Source: Gammaproteobacteria bacterium
GTDB taxonomy: Bacteria; Pseudomonadota; Gammaproteobacteria; Chromatiales; Chromatiaceae
Assembly: GCA_009908845.1 (NCBI GenBank)
Contig: JAAAOQ010000013.1
Span: forward strand, 1-59,585
DNA: 59,585 nt
Reading direction: 5' to 3'
Position numbers and translations under genes: made by a program. Of this stretch, positions 1 through 7,863 are shown in pieces. The notes below the pieces were generated by a model, which did no database searches, was not told where the DNA came from, and saw nothing but the letters and a program-made list of their open reading frames with translations. Each line of letters begins with the position of its first letter. Within the stretch, counting starts at the first letter, position 1.

Positions 1-1
1 G

Positions 2-334
2 AACGCGCCGCGCGAGTGGATCTGGCAATACGTCTTTCCGAGCGGGCGGCTGACGACGGACCCGAAGGCCGGCGTCACGCGCCGGCACCATCTGCACGAG
101 GCGAGCTTCCAGAAGCGGATCAAGGCCGCGGGACAGGCGGCGGGGATTGCAAAGCGCGTCAATTCGCACGCGCTGCGGCATTCCTTTGCCACACATCTGC
201 TGGAGGATGGCTATGACATCCGTACCGTGCAGGAGCTACTCGGGCACAAGGATGTCTCGACGACGATGATCTACACCCACGTGATGAACCGGCCCGGCGT
301 GCTGCCGGTCCGCAGTCCGGTGGATGGGATCTGA
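2..334 (+). CDS. intI: Integron-type tyrosine recombinase (IntI-like), C-terminal fragment
   Basis: The reading frame is open from the window edge, so only the last 110 residues are visible. They carry the C-terminal half of the tyrosine recombinase site: [12 protein letters not shown] (the His-x-x-Arg box), [16 protein letters not shown] with the second His and the nucleophilic Tyr, and a tail ending RSPVDGI. The upstream stretch WIWQYVFPS and [11 protein letters not shown] is the pattern of integron integrases rather than XerC/D or phage integrases. The first catalytic Arg and most of the IntI-specific patch lie outside the window. IntI enzymes recombine attI and attC sites; attI and the cassettes normally lie upstream of intI, so none would be expected here, and no attC-like site is seen in the 70 nt before phaC. 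It is intact to its stop, but upstream integrity is unknown. Confidence 0.85.
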   Translation, partial: NAPREWIWQYVFPSGRLTTDPKAGVTRRHHLHEASFQKRIKAAGQAAGIAKRVNSHALRHSFATHLLEDGYDIRTVQELLGHKDVSTTMIYTHVMNRPGVLPVRSPVDGI

Positions 335-404
335 ACGATCGGCCGATTTCGCGCCGGCTCGTTAAGACAACCGACGGGTTCGCATCTGCAGCGGGTGCGG
401 CTGT

Positions 405-1469
405 CTAGCGCGCGTTCAGCCACTCGCCGATGGCCGGCGTGACCTCCTTCTGCGCCTTGCCGCTGACGTAGATGCCGATGTGGCCGCCGGGGAAGGCGAG
501 CTCGGTGTAGTCCTCGCTGCCGGTGAGGCCGTTGAGGGCCTTGGAGGCATCCGGCGGCACCAGGTGGTCCTGCATCGCGTAGATGTTGAGCACCGGGCAG
601 CGGACCTGCTTGAGGTCGACCGGGCGCTCGCCGACGCGCGCGGTGCCATTGATGAAGGCGTTCTGCTGGTAGAAGTCCTTGATGAACTGGCGAAAGGTCT
701 CGCCGGCCTGGTCCGGACTATCGAAGATCCATTGCTCCATGCGCAGGAAGTTCTTGGCCTTCTCCGGCTTGTCGAGCATGTCGACCATGTTGACGTACTT
801 CTGGCCGGTGAGGCTGAACGGCTTCAGCGACAGGAACGACCAGTTCAAGAGTTCCCCCGGGATGTTGCCCATGGTGTCGACGGCCAGATCCACATCGACG
901 TTCTGGACCCAGTTCGACAGCAGGTTGTCCGGCGTCTTGAAGTCGACCGGCGTGACCATGGTCACCAGGTTGCGCACCTTGTCCGGGTGCAGCGCGCTGT
1001 ACATCAGGCTGAAGCTTCCGCCCTGGCAGATGCCGAGGATGTTGATCTTGTCGACGCCGTGGGTGCGGCGGATGTGGTCGACGCAGCGGTCGAGGTAGCC
1101 GTTGATGTAGTCATCCAGGGTCAGCGAGCGGTCGGCCTGGTCCGGATAGCCCCAGTCGACCAGGTAGACGTCCTGGCCGGTGGCGAGCAGCCCCTTGACC
1201 GTGGAGCGGTCCTCCTGGATGTCGGTCATGTAGGGACGGTTGACCAGGGCGTAGACGATCAGTAGCGGCACGCTTTGCTGGGCGACGTCAGCCGGGCGCT
1301 GATAGCGGTAGAGCACCAGTTTGTCTTCACGGTAGACGGCATCTTTGGGGCTGACGCCGCTGTCGATGTCGCCGGCGTCGAGCAGGTTCTGCATGCCCTG
1401 GCCGAGCTTGCGCGAATAGTCGAGCATCTCCTCGCCGAGCTTGTCGGGGCGGATATCGATCGGAAACAT
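405..1469 (-). CDS. phaC: Class III polyhydroxyalkanoate synthase, catalytic subunit PhaC
   Basis: Polymerises (R)-3-hydroxyacyl-CoA into polyhydroxyalkanoate on the granule surface, together with PhaE. The 354-residue product has the class III length. The catalytic residues fall at Cys148 (GICQGGS lipase-like box), Asp301 (AMQDHLVPP) and His330 (FPGGHIG), one position from the triad known for Allochromatium vinosum PhaC. I chose the ATG giving MFPIDIRPDKL because it matches the family N-terminus and has AGGAG 11 nt upstream. The same frame is open for another 72 codons, to an ATG at 1685 that overlaps the phaE stop (ATGA), so a longer translationally coupled form cannot be excluded. It follows phaE in one operon and is divergent from phaA. 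Confidence 0.95.
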   Translation of the reverse strand: MFPIDIRPDKLGEEMLDYSRKLGQGMQNLLDAGDIDSGVSPKDAVYREDKLVLYRYQRPADVAQQSVPLLIVYALVNRPYMTDIQEDRSTVKGLLATGQDVYLVDWGYPDQADRSLTLDDYINGYLDRCVDHIRRTHGVDKINILGICQGGSFSLMYSALHPDKVRNLVTMVTPVDFKTPDNLLSNWVQNVDVDLAVDTMGNIPGELLNWSFLSLKPFSLTGQKYVNMVDMLDKPEKAKNFLRMEQWIFDSPDQAGETFRQFIKDFYQQNAFINGTARVGERPVDLKQVRCPVLNIYAMQDHLVPPDASKALNGLTGSEDYTELAFPGGHIGIYVSGKAQKEVTPAIGEWLNAR

Positions 1470-1684
1470 GCGGCGGTGCTCCTGTTTGGGTCTCTGAGCC
1501 GGGCGGCGGTGCGTATCGCTCGCGCTCGGTTGATCGGTGCTCTTGGATTCGGTGGTGACTGATGCAGTCTCGGCCCCTTGGCGCTTTGGCGCCGGAGCGG
1601 GGCCGACGGTGCCAGCTCGGTTACGCGAAAGCTGACGCAGTGCGTAACGGGCTGCCTCGCTCTCGGCCTTTGGCTGCTGCGGCA

Positions 1685-2908
1685 TCAGCCGCCGCTTGAC
1701 TTGGCCGCGGTTTTCTTGCGGGCAGTGGTCTTCTTCGTCGTGGCCGAGCCGCTCGCGCTGGTCTTGCGTGAGCTGGGCTGGCTCGAGCTGGATTGGCTTG
1801 TGCCCGTTCGGCTTGCGCTGGATTGGCCCGCACCGGCCTGGCCCGCGCCAGCCTGGCTCGTCTTGGATTGCGCGGCGCCGGGCGTTGGCGCAGTCGGCAG
1901 GGTCGCCAGCTTCTCATGGATGCGATCCAGCTCGTAGCGTAGCTGCTTGTTCTCGCGCCGGGTCTCCTGGAGCCGGTCCTGCAGGGTGCGCAGCTCGCCG
2001 CGGGTGGGCATGTTCATCGCGCCGAGCGACTCGTCGACCATCACCGAGAGCCGCTGCTTCAGCGCCATCTGCGCATTGACCAGCCGACCGTGCAGGCGGG
2101 CGTACTCGGGGGTGGCGACCTCTTCGGCGTAAACGGCCTCACAGCAGCCAATCCAGGTGTCGTAGAGGCCGCGCGCCGACTCGATCGTCTCGCCGGCCTC
2201 GGCCTTCTGCTGCAGCTGGTCGCGCAGCCGCTGCAGGGATTTGAAGCCGAGCTGGTTGAAGAAGGCGCTGTACTCCTGGAAGGCGCGCTGGTAGTCCATG
2301 CCGGTGCGCATCAGGTCTTGATACTGCGCCTGCTCCTCGCGGGTGTAGCCGAGGCCGGGCGCCGAGAGCATCCGGTCCAGCCCCTCCTGCAGCGGGCCGG
2401 GCATGCCGGCGTGCGGCATGTTGCGTAGCAGATCGCCCGGCATCATCGGCGACAGCGACGACATCATCCGCTGCCAGTTATCGAGCGGCAGCTCCCAGAA
2501 GCCGAGCATCCGTTTCATCGCCTCGTTGCCCTCAGTGTTGGCACCGCTGAAGGCTTGCTGCATGCTGTCGAGGGTCTTGTTCAGCGCCTCCCAGGCGTTG
2601 GCGGTGTCGCCGGCGGCGAGGCCCTTGGTGAACTGCTCGACCATGCCGAAGTAGACCTGCCCCTGATCCATCAGGCGCTGCATGAAGGTCTGAGCGGGAT
2701 CGCTGGCGGCTGGGGCCATGACCTTCCGCCATTGTTCCATCGCCTGCATCCAGGGTGCGGCCATCCAGGGAGCCGAGGCACTGTCGTTGCCGGTGCCAGG
2801 ACCGCTCTGTGCGGCGCTCATTGCCTGTCGGCCCAGATTGGCTAGGCTGTCCCAGTAGTCGCGTTGCAGCTTGAGCCAGCTGTCGTCAAAAAAGGGGTTC
2901 TGCGTCAT
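1685..2908 (-). CDS. phaE: Class III PHA synthase subunit PhaE
   Basis: PhaE binds PhaC and is required for full activity of class III synthases. The 407-residue product opens with NPFFDDSWLKLQRDYWDSL and is rich in Trp and amphipathic helix, with the family-typical WELPLDNWQRMMSSLSPM and a C-terminal coiled coil (about residues 300-340). It is longer than usual (class III PhaE is around 360 residues). The extra length is a low-complexity tail of Ala/Gly/Ser/Gln repeats ending in a Lys-rich KKTTARKKTAAKSS stretch, reminiscent of nucleic-acid-binding tails. The stop codon overlaps an in-frame ATG of the extended phaC frame. A candidate PhaR operator lies about 60 nt upstream. Confidence 0.93.
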   Translation of the reverse strand: MTQNPFFDDSWLKLQRDYWDSLANLGRQAMSAAQSGPGTGNDSASAPWMAAPWMQAMEQWRKVMAPAASDPAQTFMQRLMDQGQVYFGMVEQFTKGLAAGDTANAWEALNKTLDSMQQAFSGANTEGNEAMKRMLGFWELPLDNWQRMMSSLSPMMPGDLLRNMPHAGMPGPLQEGLDRMLSAPGLGYTREEQAQYQDLMRTGMDYQRAFQEYSAFFNQLGFKSLQRLRDQLQQKAEAGETIESARGLYDTWIGCCEAVYAEEVATPEYARLHGRLVNAQMALKQRLSVMVDESLGAMNMPTRGELRTLQDRLQETRRENKQLRYELDRIHEKLATLPTAPTPGAAQSKTSQAGAGQAGAGQSSASRTGTSQSSSSQPSSRKTSASGSATTKKTTARKKTAAKSSGG

Positions 2909-2967
2909 GGTCTTCGCCCCTGCCAGGGCCTCCTCGCGTCAATTGCTCCGGAAGCTAGCACGGAAAT

Positions 2968-2985
2968 TTGTGCACTGCAACAAAA
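2968..2985. promoter_or_regulatory. Candidate PhaR operator between divergent phaE and phaA
   Basis: TTGTGCACTGCAACAAAA lies in the 135-nt divergent gap. Its first 17 bases match the first half of the phaP operator at 5425 with one difference (C for G at the eighth base). TGC-rich sites are typical of PhaR operators in Paracoccus and Rhodobacter. On the minus strand a possible TTGCAG/TAGCTT promoter for phaE overlaps the site. The site is visible; binding is inferred. Confidence 0.55.
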
Positions 2986-3043
2986 GGCCGTAGACTCGAC
3001 CCAGACCAACCGCTACCAATGAGAATTTCGAGGAGGATTCCCC

Positions 3044-4228
3044 ATGCCTGAGAACGTCGTCATCGTCGCCGCTGCGCGTACCCCGGTCGGGAGCTTCGGC
3101 GGCAGCCTTGCATCGCTGCCGGCGACTGCGCTCGGCGCGACTGTGGTCAAGGCACTGCTGGAGCGCAGTCGGCTGAGTCCGGACCAGGTCGACGAGGTGA
3201 TCTTCGGCCAGGTGCTGGCGGCCGGCGTCGGTCAGAACCCGGCGCGGCAGACCGCGCTCCACGCCGGCCTGCCCCACGAGGTGCCGGCGACCACGATCAA
3301 CAAGGTCTGTGGCAGCGGGCTCAAGGCGGTCCATCTCGCAATGCAGGCGGTCGCGCTCGGCGAGGCCGAGGTCGTCATCGCCGGTGGACAGGAGAGCATG
3401 AGTCAGGCACCGCACGTGGTCCCGGGCTCGCGTCAGGGCAAGCGCATGGGCGATTGGACCATGGCCGACACCATGCTCAGCGACGGGCTGACTGATGCCT
3501 TCAATCAATGCCACATGGGCGTCACCGCCGAGAACATTGCGAAGAAGTACGACTTCTCGCGCGAGCTGCAGGATCGGTTCGCGGCCGATTCGCAGCAGAA
3601 GACCGAGGCCGCCCAGGCCGCTGGCCGCTTCGACGCCGAGATCGTTCCGGTCGAGGTGCCGCAGCGCAAGGGTGACCCGGTGATCTTCGACCGCGACGAG
3701 TTCCCGCGCGCGGGCGCCACCGCCGAGGGCCTGGCCAAGCTGCGCCCGGCGTTCGACAAGCAGGGCACCGTGACCGCCGGCAACGCCTCCGGCGTCAACG
3801 ACGGTGCCGCCGCGGTGCTGGTGATGAGCGAGTCCAAGGCCAAGGCACTCGGGCTGACGCCGCTGGCGCGTATCGCCGCGTTCGCCAGCGCCGGTGTTGA
3901 TCCGGCGATCATGGGTACTGGTCCGATCCCAGCCTCGACCAAGTGCCTGGAGCGGGCCGGCTGGGCAGTCGCGGATCTCGACCTGATCGAGGCGAACGAG
4001 GCCTTCGCCGCCCAGGCGCTCTCGGTGAATCAGGAGATGGGCTGGGACGAGCAGAAGGTGAACGTCAACGGCGGGGCGATCTCGATCGGCCATCCGATCG
4101 GCGCCTCCGGCGCCCGCGTGCTGGTGACCCTGCTCCATGAGATGCAGCGCCGCGACGCCAAGAAGGGGCTCGCGACCCTGTGCATCGGCGGTGGGCAGGG
4201 CGTCGCACTCGCGGTGGTGCGGGATTAG
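3044..4228 (+). CDS. phaA: Acetyl-CoA C-acetyltransferase (beta-ketothiolase)
   Basis: Condenses two acetyl-CoA to acetoacetyl-CoA, the first step of poly-3-hydroxybutyrate synthesis in the cytoplasm. The 394 residues have normal thiolase length. The nucleophilic Cys89 sits in [11 protein letters not shown], His350 in [16 protein letters not shown], and the base Cys380 in LCIGGGQG. A perfect AGGAGG lies 8 nt before the ATG. It is divergent from phaEC and is followed by a 560-nt gap and then phaR, the order known for the Allochromatium vinosum PHA locus. PHA function rather than fatty-acid degradation is inferred from this context. Confidence 0.95.
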   Translation: MPENVVIVAAARTPVGSFGGSLASLPATALGATVVKALLERSRLSPDQVDEVIFGQVLAAGVGQNPARQTALHAGLPHEVPATTINKVCGSGLKAVHLAMQAVALGEAEVVIAGGQESMSQAPHVVPGSRQGKRMGDWTMADTMLSDGLTDAFNQCHMGVTAENIAKKYDFSRELQDRFAADSQQKTEAAQAAGRFDAEIVPVEVPQRKGDPVIFDRDEFPRAGATAEGLAKLRPAFDKQGTVTAGNASGVNDGAAAVLVMSESKAKALGLTPLARIAAFASAGVDPAIMGTGPIPASTKCLERAGWAVADLDLIEANEAFAAQALSVNQEMGWDEQKVNVNGGAISIGHPIGASGARVLVTLLHEMQRRDAKKGLATLCIGGGQGVALAVVRD

Positions 4229-4247
4229 GCAGGTCGGGAAGACGACG

Positions 4248-4284
4248 GGATCGGCGGGGCCGCGTTTGCCGGCTCCTCCGATCC
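4248..4284 (+). terminator. Hairpin just downstream of phaA
   Basis: GGATCGG and CCGATCC form a 7-bp stem extended by further GC pairs (GGCCG/CGGCT), 20 nt after the phaA stop. There is no clear T run, so it may be a weak terminator or an RNA stabiliser. The rest of the 4229-4788 gap holds only the phaR control region. Confidence 0.35.
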
Positions 4285-4625
4285 TTGGTCTCGATGTCCG
4301 CCTCGTTCTGTGTCTCCCTCTCTACCCAAAGCACGTCAATGTTCGGCACGGCAGAGCGGAGGGTCGGGTGACGGCGAGCGGGGGTGTCGACGGCATGGAT
4401 GCCGTCGTCAAGCCTCCAGGGATGGATTCACGGCGTCCCCCGAGCGCCGTGACGCGACCCGGAGCGGTCGAGTCAAACCGAAAACCGACTTGAGATGGGT
4501 ATAAATCGCGGCGTCGGCATCGGTTCGACATCGTCACCGTGCCGCGGATGAGTGCTGCGCTTCCCTAAGGTCAGCCGATCCGGGGACTAGGGGAACCGGT
4601 CACTTCAGGCATCTCGGGATCGGGT

Positions 4626-4684
4626 TGCTGCAGTGCAGCGGATTGATCCCACACAGTTCACGCGTCAAAGCGCTCGGCTACACT
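4626..4684 (+). promoter_or_regulatory. phaR upstream region: TGC-rich site and possible promoter
   Basis: TGCTGCAGTGCA (4626-4637) differs at one base from TGCTGCACTGCA in the phaP operator. About 20 nt later TTCACG (4657-4662) and TACACT (4679-4684), spaced 16 nt apart, could be a sigma70-type promoter. Autoregulation of phaR is known in other bacteria; here it is an inference from the motif. Confidence 0.4.
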
Positions 4685-4788
4685 GACCCGATTCACCAGT
4701 GGCCACGCCGCCTGGTGGCCGCGCTGATCAGCGGCCATTCAGCTCAGTGGTCCTTCAGTCCAGTGGCCATGCAGTCTGGAATCGCCCG

Positions 4789-5280
4789 ATGACCGCCGAG
4801 CGCATCATCAAGAAATACCCGAACCGGCGGCTCTACGACACCGAGCTGAGCCGTTACATCACCCTGGCCGACGTGCGTACGCTGGTGATGCAGGGCACCG
4901 CGTTCCGCGTGCTGGACACGGCCAACGACGCCGATATTACCCGCTCGATCCTGCTGCAGATCATGCTGGAGGAGGAGACCGGCGGGGAGCCCCTGTTCAG
5001 CGCCAACATGCTTGCGCAGATCATCCGCTTCTATGGCGGGACGATGCAGGGCATGTTCGCGCACTACTTGGAGCAGTCGCTCGAGTCCTTCGCGCGCCAA
5101 CAGAAGCAGCTGGCTGAAGGCCTGGGCAGCAACCCCTTCGAGCTGATGGGCCGAATGACCGAGCACAACCTAGAGCTCTGGGCCAGCGCACAGAAGGAGT
5201 GGCTGCGGGCGGCCGGATTCGACCACAGCGATCCGCAGACAGACGACCACAACGATCGTAACGACACGAACGAAGAGTGA
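4789..5280 (+). CDS. phaR: PHA synthesis repressor PhaR
   Basis: Transcriptional repressor that senses PHA granules and controls phasin expression. The 163-residue product starts MTAERIIKKYPNRRLYDT, the N-terminal PHB/PHA accumulation DNA-binding domain, followed by ITLADVRTLV and the second accumulation-regulator domain (FSANMLAQIIRFYGGTMQGMF). The C-terminus is short, acidic and polar (HNDRNDTNEE). I used the internal ATG at 4789; an upstream in-frame ATG at 4699 would add 30 residues without family similarity. It sits between phaA and phaP, and three similar TGC-rich sites lie near the phaEC/phaA, phaR and phaP promoters, which suggests it governs the whole locus. Confidence 0.93.
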   Translation: MTAERIIKKYPNRRLYDTELSRYITLADVRTLVMQGTAFRVLDTANDADITRSILLQIMLEEETGGEPLFSANMLAQIIRFYGGTMQGMFAHYLEQSLESFARQQKQLAEGLGSNPFELMGRMTEHNLELWASAQKEWLRAAGFDHSDPQTDDHNDRNDTNEE

Positions 5281-5399
5281 GTCGCCACCCGTCCGATCCG
5301 TCCCTCTGAGGTCGGTCTTCTCTCCGAGCCAGCTCTCTGGTCCGGCTCTCCGGCAAAGTCGCTGGAAATGCTGCAGCGCAAAAAAGTCGCCGCCAAGCC

Positions 5400-5456
5400 T
5401 TGACAAGGCTCTGGGGGCTTACTATTGTGCAGTGCAACAAATGCTGCACTGCACAA
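5400..5456 (+). promoter_or_regulatory. phaP promoter with palindromic PhaR operator
   Basis: TTGACA (5400-5405) and TATTGT (5423-5428) with a 17-nt spacer form a good sigma70 promoter. A perfect 12-bp inverted repeat, TTGTGCAGTGCA (5425-5436) and TGCACTGCACAA (5445-5456) separated by 8 nt, overlaps the -10 box and the expected start site. That is the classic place for a repressor. It shares 16 of 17 bases with the phaE/phaA site. Confidence 0.75.
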
Positions 5457-5470
5457 ACCGGAGCACCGCC

Positions 5471-5839
5471 ATGATCGCCAAAGACCAGATGAACACCTTC
5501 AACGAGCTGACCAATGAGAGTGTCGAGCGCATGACCGCGCTGGGTGAGCTCAACATGCGGGTCGTCGAACGCATGACGAACCGTCAGATGGACCTGATGA
5601 GCCGCTTCATGGAGCAAGGCACTCGCTTTATGCGGGCTGCGACCGAAGCGCGCGGCTACAACGACCTCTACAAGGCGCAGGTCGAGATGACCAAGGAGGC
5701 CAGCGAGCAGATGATGAATGAGTCTAAGGCCAACCTGCAGCTGGCAACCGAGGCACGGGATGAATACCGCGCCTGGTACGAAAACACCCTGTCCGGGATG
5801 CGCAAGCACGGCGCCGTTGCCGAGTCGGCCAGCGCCTGA
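5471..5839 (+). CDS. phaP: Phasin (PHA granule-associated protein)
   Basis: Small amphipathic protein that coats PHA granules. The 122 residues (MIAKDQMNTFNELTNESVERM...) are almost entirely helical and lack Cys and Trp-rich cores. The pattern MTALGELNMRVVERMTNRQMDL, then YKAQVEMTKEASEQMMNESK, is that of phasin family proteins. I chose the ATG at 5471 (GGAG 7 nt upstream); an ATG-like start at 5432 lies inside the operator. Its promoter carries the strongest candidate PhaR operator in the window, fitting the known repression of phaP by PhaR when no granules are present. Confidence 0.9.
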   Translation: MIAKDQMNTFNELTNESVERMTALGELNMRVVERMTNRQMDLMSRFMEQGTRFMRAATEARGYNDLYKAQVEMTKEASEQMMNESKANLQLATEARDEYRAWYENTLSGMRKHGAVAESASA

Positions 5840-5944
5840 AACGAAACACCGAGCGCGACGCGTGCTGGGGGCGCTGGGGCCTCGGTCCCACGCGCTCCTG
5901 TGCGCTCTGCGTCGGCGCTCGGATCAGATCCAGGGTTGAGCTGT

Positions 5945-6724
5945 ATGACAGATACGAAAACAGCGGCCGACGCTCAGCAGTCAGTGAGCCGTGTGGCCTT
6001 GGTGACCGGTGGGATCGGCGGGATCGGCACCGCGATCTGTCGGCGCCTGACGTCCAATGGTTGGCGCGTCGTGGCCAATCATCACCCGTCCGAGCAGGAA
6101 GCGGCCCAGTCATGGCGCAACGACCTCGCCGGTGAGGGCTTCGAGATCGCGACCATCGCCTGCGATGTGTCCGACTTCGCTGACTGTGAGCGCATGGTCT
6201 CCGAGATCGCGACTCGCCATGGGCCCGTCTCGGCATTGATCAACTGCGCCGGTATCACGCGCGACAAGACCTTCAAGAAGATGGAGGCGTCGCAATGGAA
6301 CGCGGTCATCGACGTCAATCTGAACAGCGTGTTCAACGTCACGCGGCAGGTTTGGGAAGGGATGCTTGAGGCCGGCTTCGGCCGGGTGATCAACATCTCC
6401 TCCGTCAATGGTCAGCGCGGCCAGTTCGGGCAGGCCAACTACGCCGCGGCCAAGGCCGGTATGCATGGGATCACGATGACGCTCGCGCAGGAGGGTGCCT
6501 CGAAGGGCGTGACCGTCAACACGATCTCGCCGGGCTATGTCGAGACCGCAATGACGCTCGCGATGCGTGATGATGTCCGCGAGGCGATCGTCGCCAGCGT
6601 GCCGATGCGCCGGATGGGCCGGCCCGAAGAGATCGCCAACGCGGTCGCCTTCCTCGTCGATGAGGCCAGCGGTTACATCACCGGCGCGAATCTGCCGGTC
6701 AACGGCGGGCTCTTCATGCACTGA
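5945..6724 (+). CDS. phaB: Acetoacetyl-CoA reductase (NADPH), SDR family
   Basis: Reduces acetoacetyl-CoA to (R)-3-hydroxybutyryl-CoA, the monomer used by PhaEC. The 259 residues show the short-chain dehydrogenase cofactor motif TGGIGGIG near residue 20, the NCAG-like motif (INCAGITRDKTF), catalytic Ser in NISSVNGQRGQFGQ, and Tyr/Lys in NYAAAKAG. The NGQ.GQFGQ.NY segment is characteristic of PhaB rather than FabG. I chose the ATG at 5945; translation could begin upstream, but the similarity does not support it. It is the last gene of the plus-strand PHA group and is followed by a strong terminator. Confidence 0.94.
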   Translation: MTDTKTAADAQQSVSRVALVTGGIGGIGTAICRRLTSNGWRVVANHHPSEQEAAQSWRNDLAGEGFEIATIACDVSDFADCERMVSEIATRHGPVSALINCAGITRDKTFKKMEASQWNAVIDVNLNSVFNVTRQVWEGMLEAGFGRVINISSVNGQRGQFGQANYAAAKAGMHGITMTLAQEGASKGVTVNTISPGYVETAMTLAMRDDVREAIVASVPMRRMGRPEEIANAVAFLVDEASGYITGANLPVNGGLFMH

Positions 6725-6804
6725 TGTCGGGTCTTTCGCGGAGCCGTTCTTCGAACTTGGCTCCGCAACTCAGTGTCCTCCTCGTCTCTCCCTAGAGACA
6801 GTTC

Positions 6805-6833
6805 AGCCCGGCATCCCCTGCCGGGCTTTTTTT
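6805..6833 (+). terminator. Rho-independent terminator after phaB
   Basis: AGCCCGGCA (6805-6813) pairs perfectly with TGCCGGGCT (6819-6827) around a 5-nt loop and runs into seven Ts (6827-6833). It closes the phaA-R-P-B direction. pstB ends on the other strand 3 nt away; in that direction no T run follows, so termination of pst here would be weaker. Confidence 0.92.
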
Positions 6834-6835
6834 GG

Positions 6836-7783
6836 TCAACCGAAGCGACCGGTGATGTAATCTTCGGTCAGCTTGTGCTGGGGCCGGTTGAAGATGACAT
6901 CGGTTTTGCCAACCTCGACCAAATCGCCCAGGTGGAAATAGGCAGTGCGTTGGGAGACACGCGCTGCCTGCTGCATCGAGTGCGTGACGATCGCGATGGT
7001 GTACTGCTGGCGCAGCTCGTCGATCAATTCCTCGATGATCGCGGTGGCGATCGGGTCGAGGGCCGAGCAGGGCTCGTCCATCAGGATCACCTCGGGCGAG
7101 ACCGAGAGGGTGCGGGCGATACAGAGGCGCTGCTGTTGACCACCCGAGAGGCTGGTGCCGGGCGCATCGATGCGATCCTTGACCTCGTTCCACAGGCCGG
7201 CGCGTTGCAGGCTGGTATGAACCAGCTCATCGAGCTCGGCGCGGCTGTTGGTCAGGCCATGGATGCGCGGGCCATAGGCGATGTTCTCGTAGATGGACTT
7301 CGGGAACGGGTTCGGTTTCTGGAACACCATGCCGACCCGGGCCCGGAGTGGCACCACATCGATGCTGTTGTCCTGGATCTCTTGGTCGTCTAGTCGGATC
7401 GAGCCATCCACCCGGGCGGCCGGGATGGTGTCGTTCATCCGGTTCAGGCAGCGTAGGAAGGTCGACTTACCACAGCCCGAGGGGCCGATCATCGAGATCA
7501 CCTCATTCTGGCCAATATCGAGGCTGACGTTCTTGATCGCGTGGTTAGCGTCATACCAGACATTGACCTCCCGACACCGCATGCGCGGATTTGGCGAGGT
7601 GATTTCACCGACAGTGGTTGCGGTGGACTGATCTTGGACCAGATCATCGGCGGTCCGGTTAGAGGGTTTTACTGCAATGGCTTCGGCGGTCGTGTTCATT
7701 GGAGGCTCTGAAGAAGGGCGATACGGGTCAAACGCTGCTGGCGTCTTGGATGCGACTCTTGGGCCAGCATCCTGGTTGGTCAT
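6836..7783 (-). CDS. pstB: Phosphate ABC transporter ATP-binding protein PstB
   Basis: ATPase of the high-affinity phosphate importer at the cytoplasmic membrane face. The 315-residue product has Walker [11 protein letters not shown]-loop [11 protein letters not shown], signature LSGGQQQR, Walker [14 protein letters not shown] and the switch His in VTHSM, all in PstB-specific form. The N-terminus is about 50 residues longer than needed; ATGs at 7783 and 7699 are both possible and neither has a strong ribosome site. It is the last gene of pstS-C-A-B. No phoU follows; the PHA locus begins instead. Confidence 0.95.
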   Translation of the reverse strand: MTNQDAGPRVASKTPAAFDPYRPSSEPPMNTTAEAIAVKPSNRTADDLVQDQSTATTVGEITSPNPRMRCREVNVWYDANHAIKNVSLDIGQNEVISMIGPSGCGKSTFLRCLNRMNDTIPAARVDGSIRLDDQEIQDNSIDVVPLRARVGMVFQKPNPFPKSIYENIAYGPRIHGLTNSRAELDELVHTSLQRAGLWNEVKDRIDAPGTSLSGGQQQRLCIARTLSVSPEVILMDEPCSALDPIATAIIEELIDELRQQYTIAIVTHSMQQAARVSQRTAYFHLGDLVEVGKTDVIFNRPQHKLTEDYITGRFG

Positions 7784-7863
7784 CGGTTAGGCTCTGCCCG
7801 CAGCGCGTTGTAGGGGCTTAGCGACAGTCGCGCAGTATGCGGAAGAATACTGCCGGGCAATGA

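Noticed and set aside
334-404. Possible attC site next to the integrase
   Set aside because: GTT and AAC triplets occur, but the RYYYAAC/GTTRRRY arrangement and the palindrome are missing.
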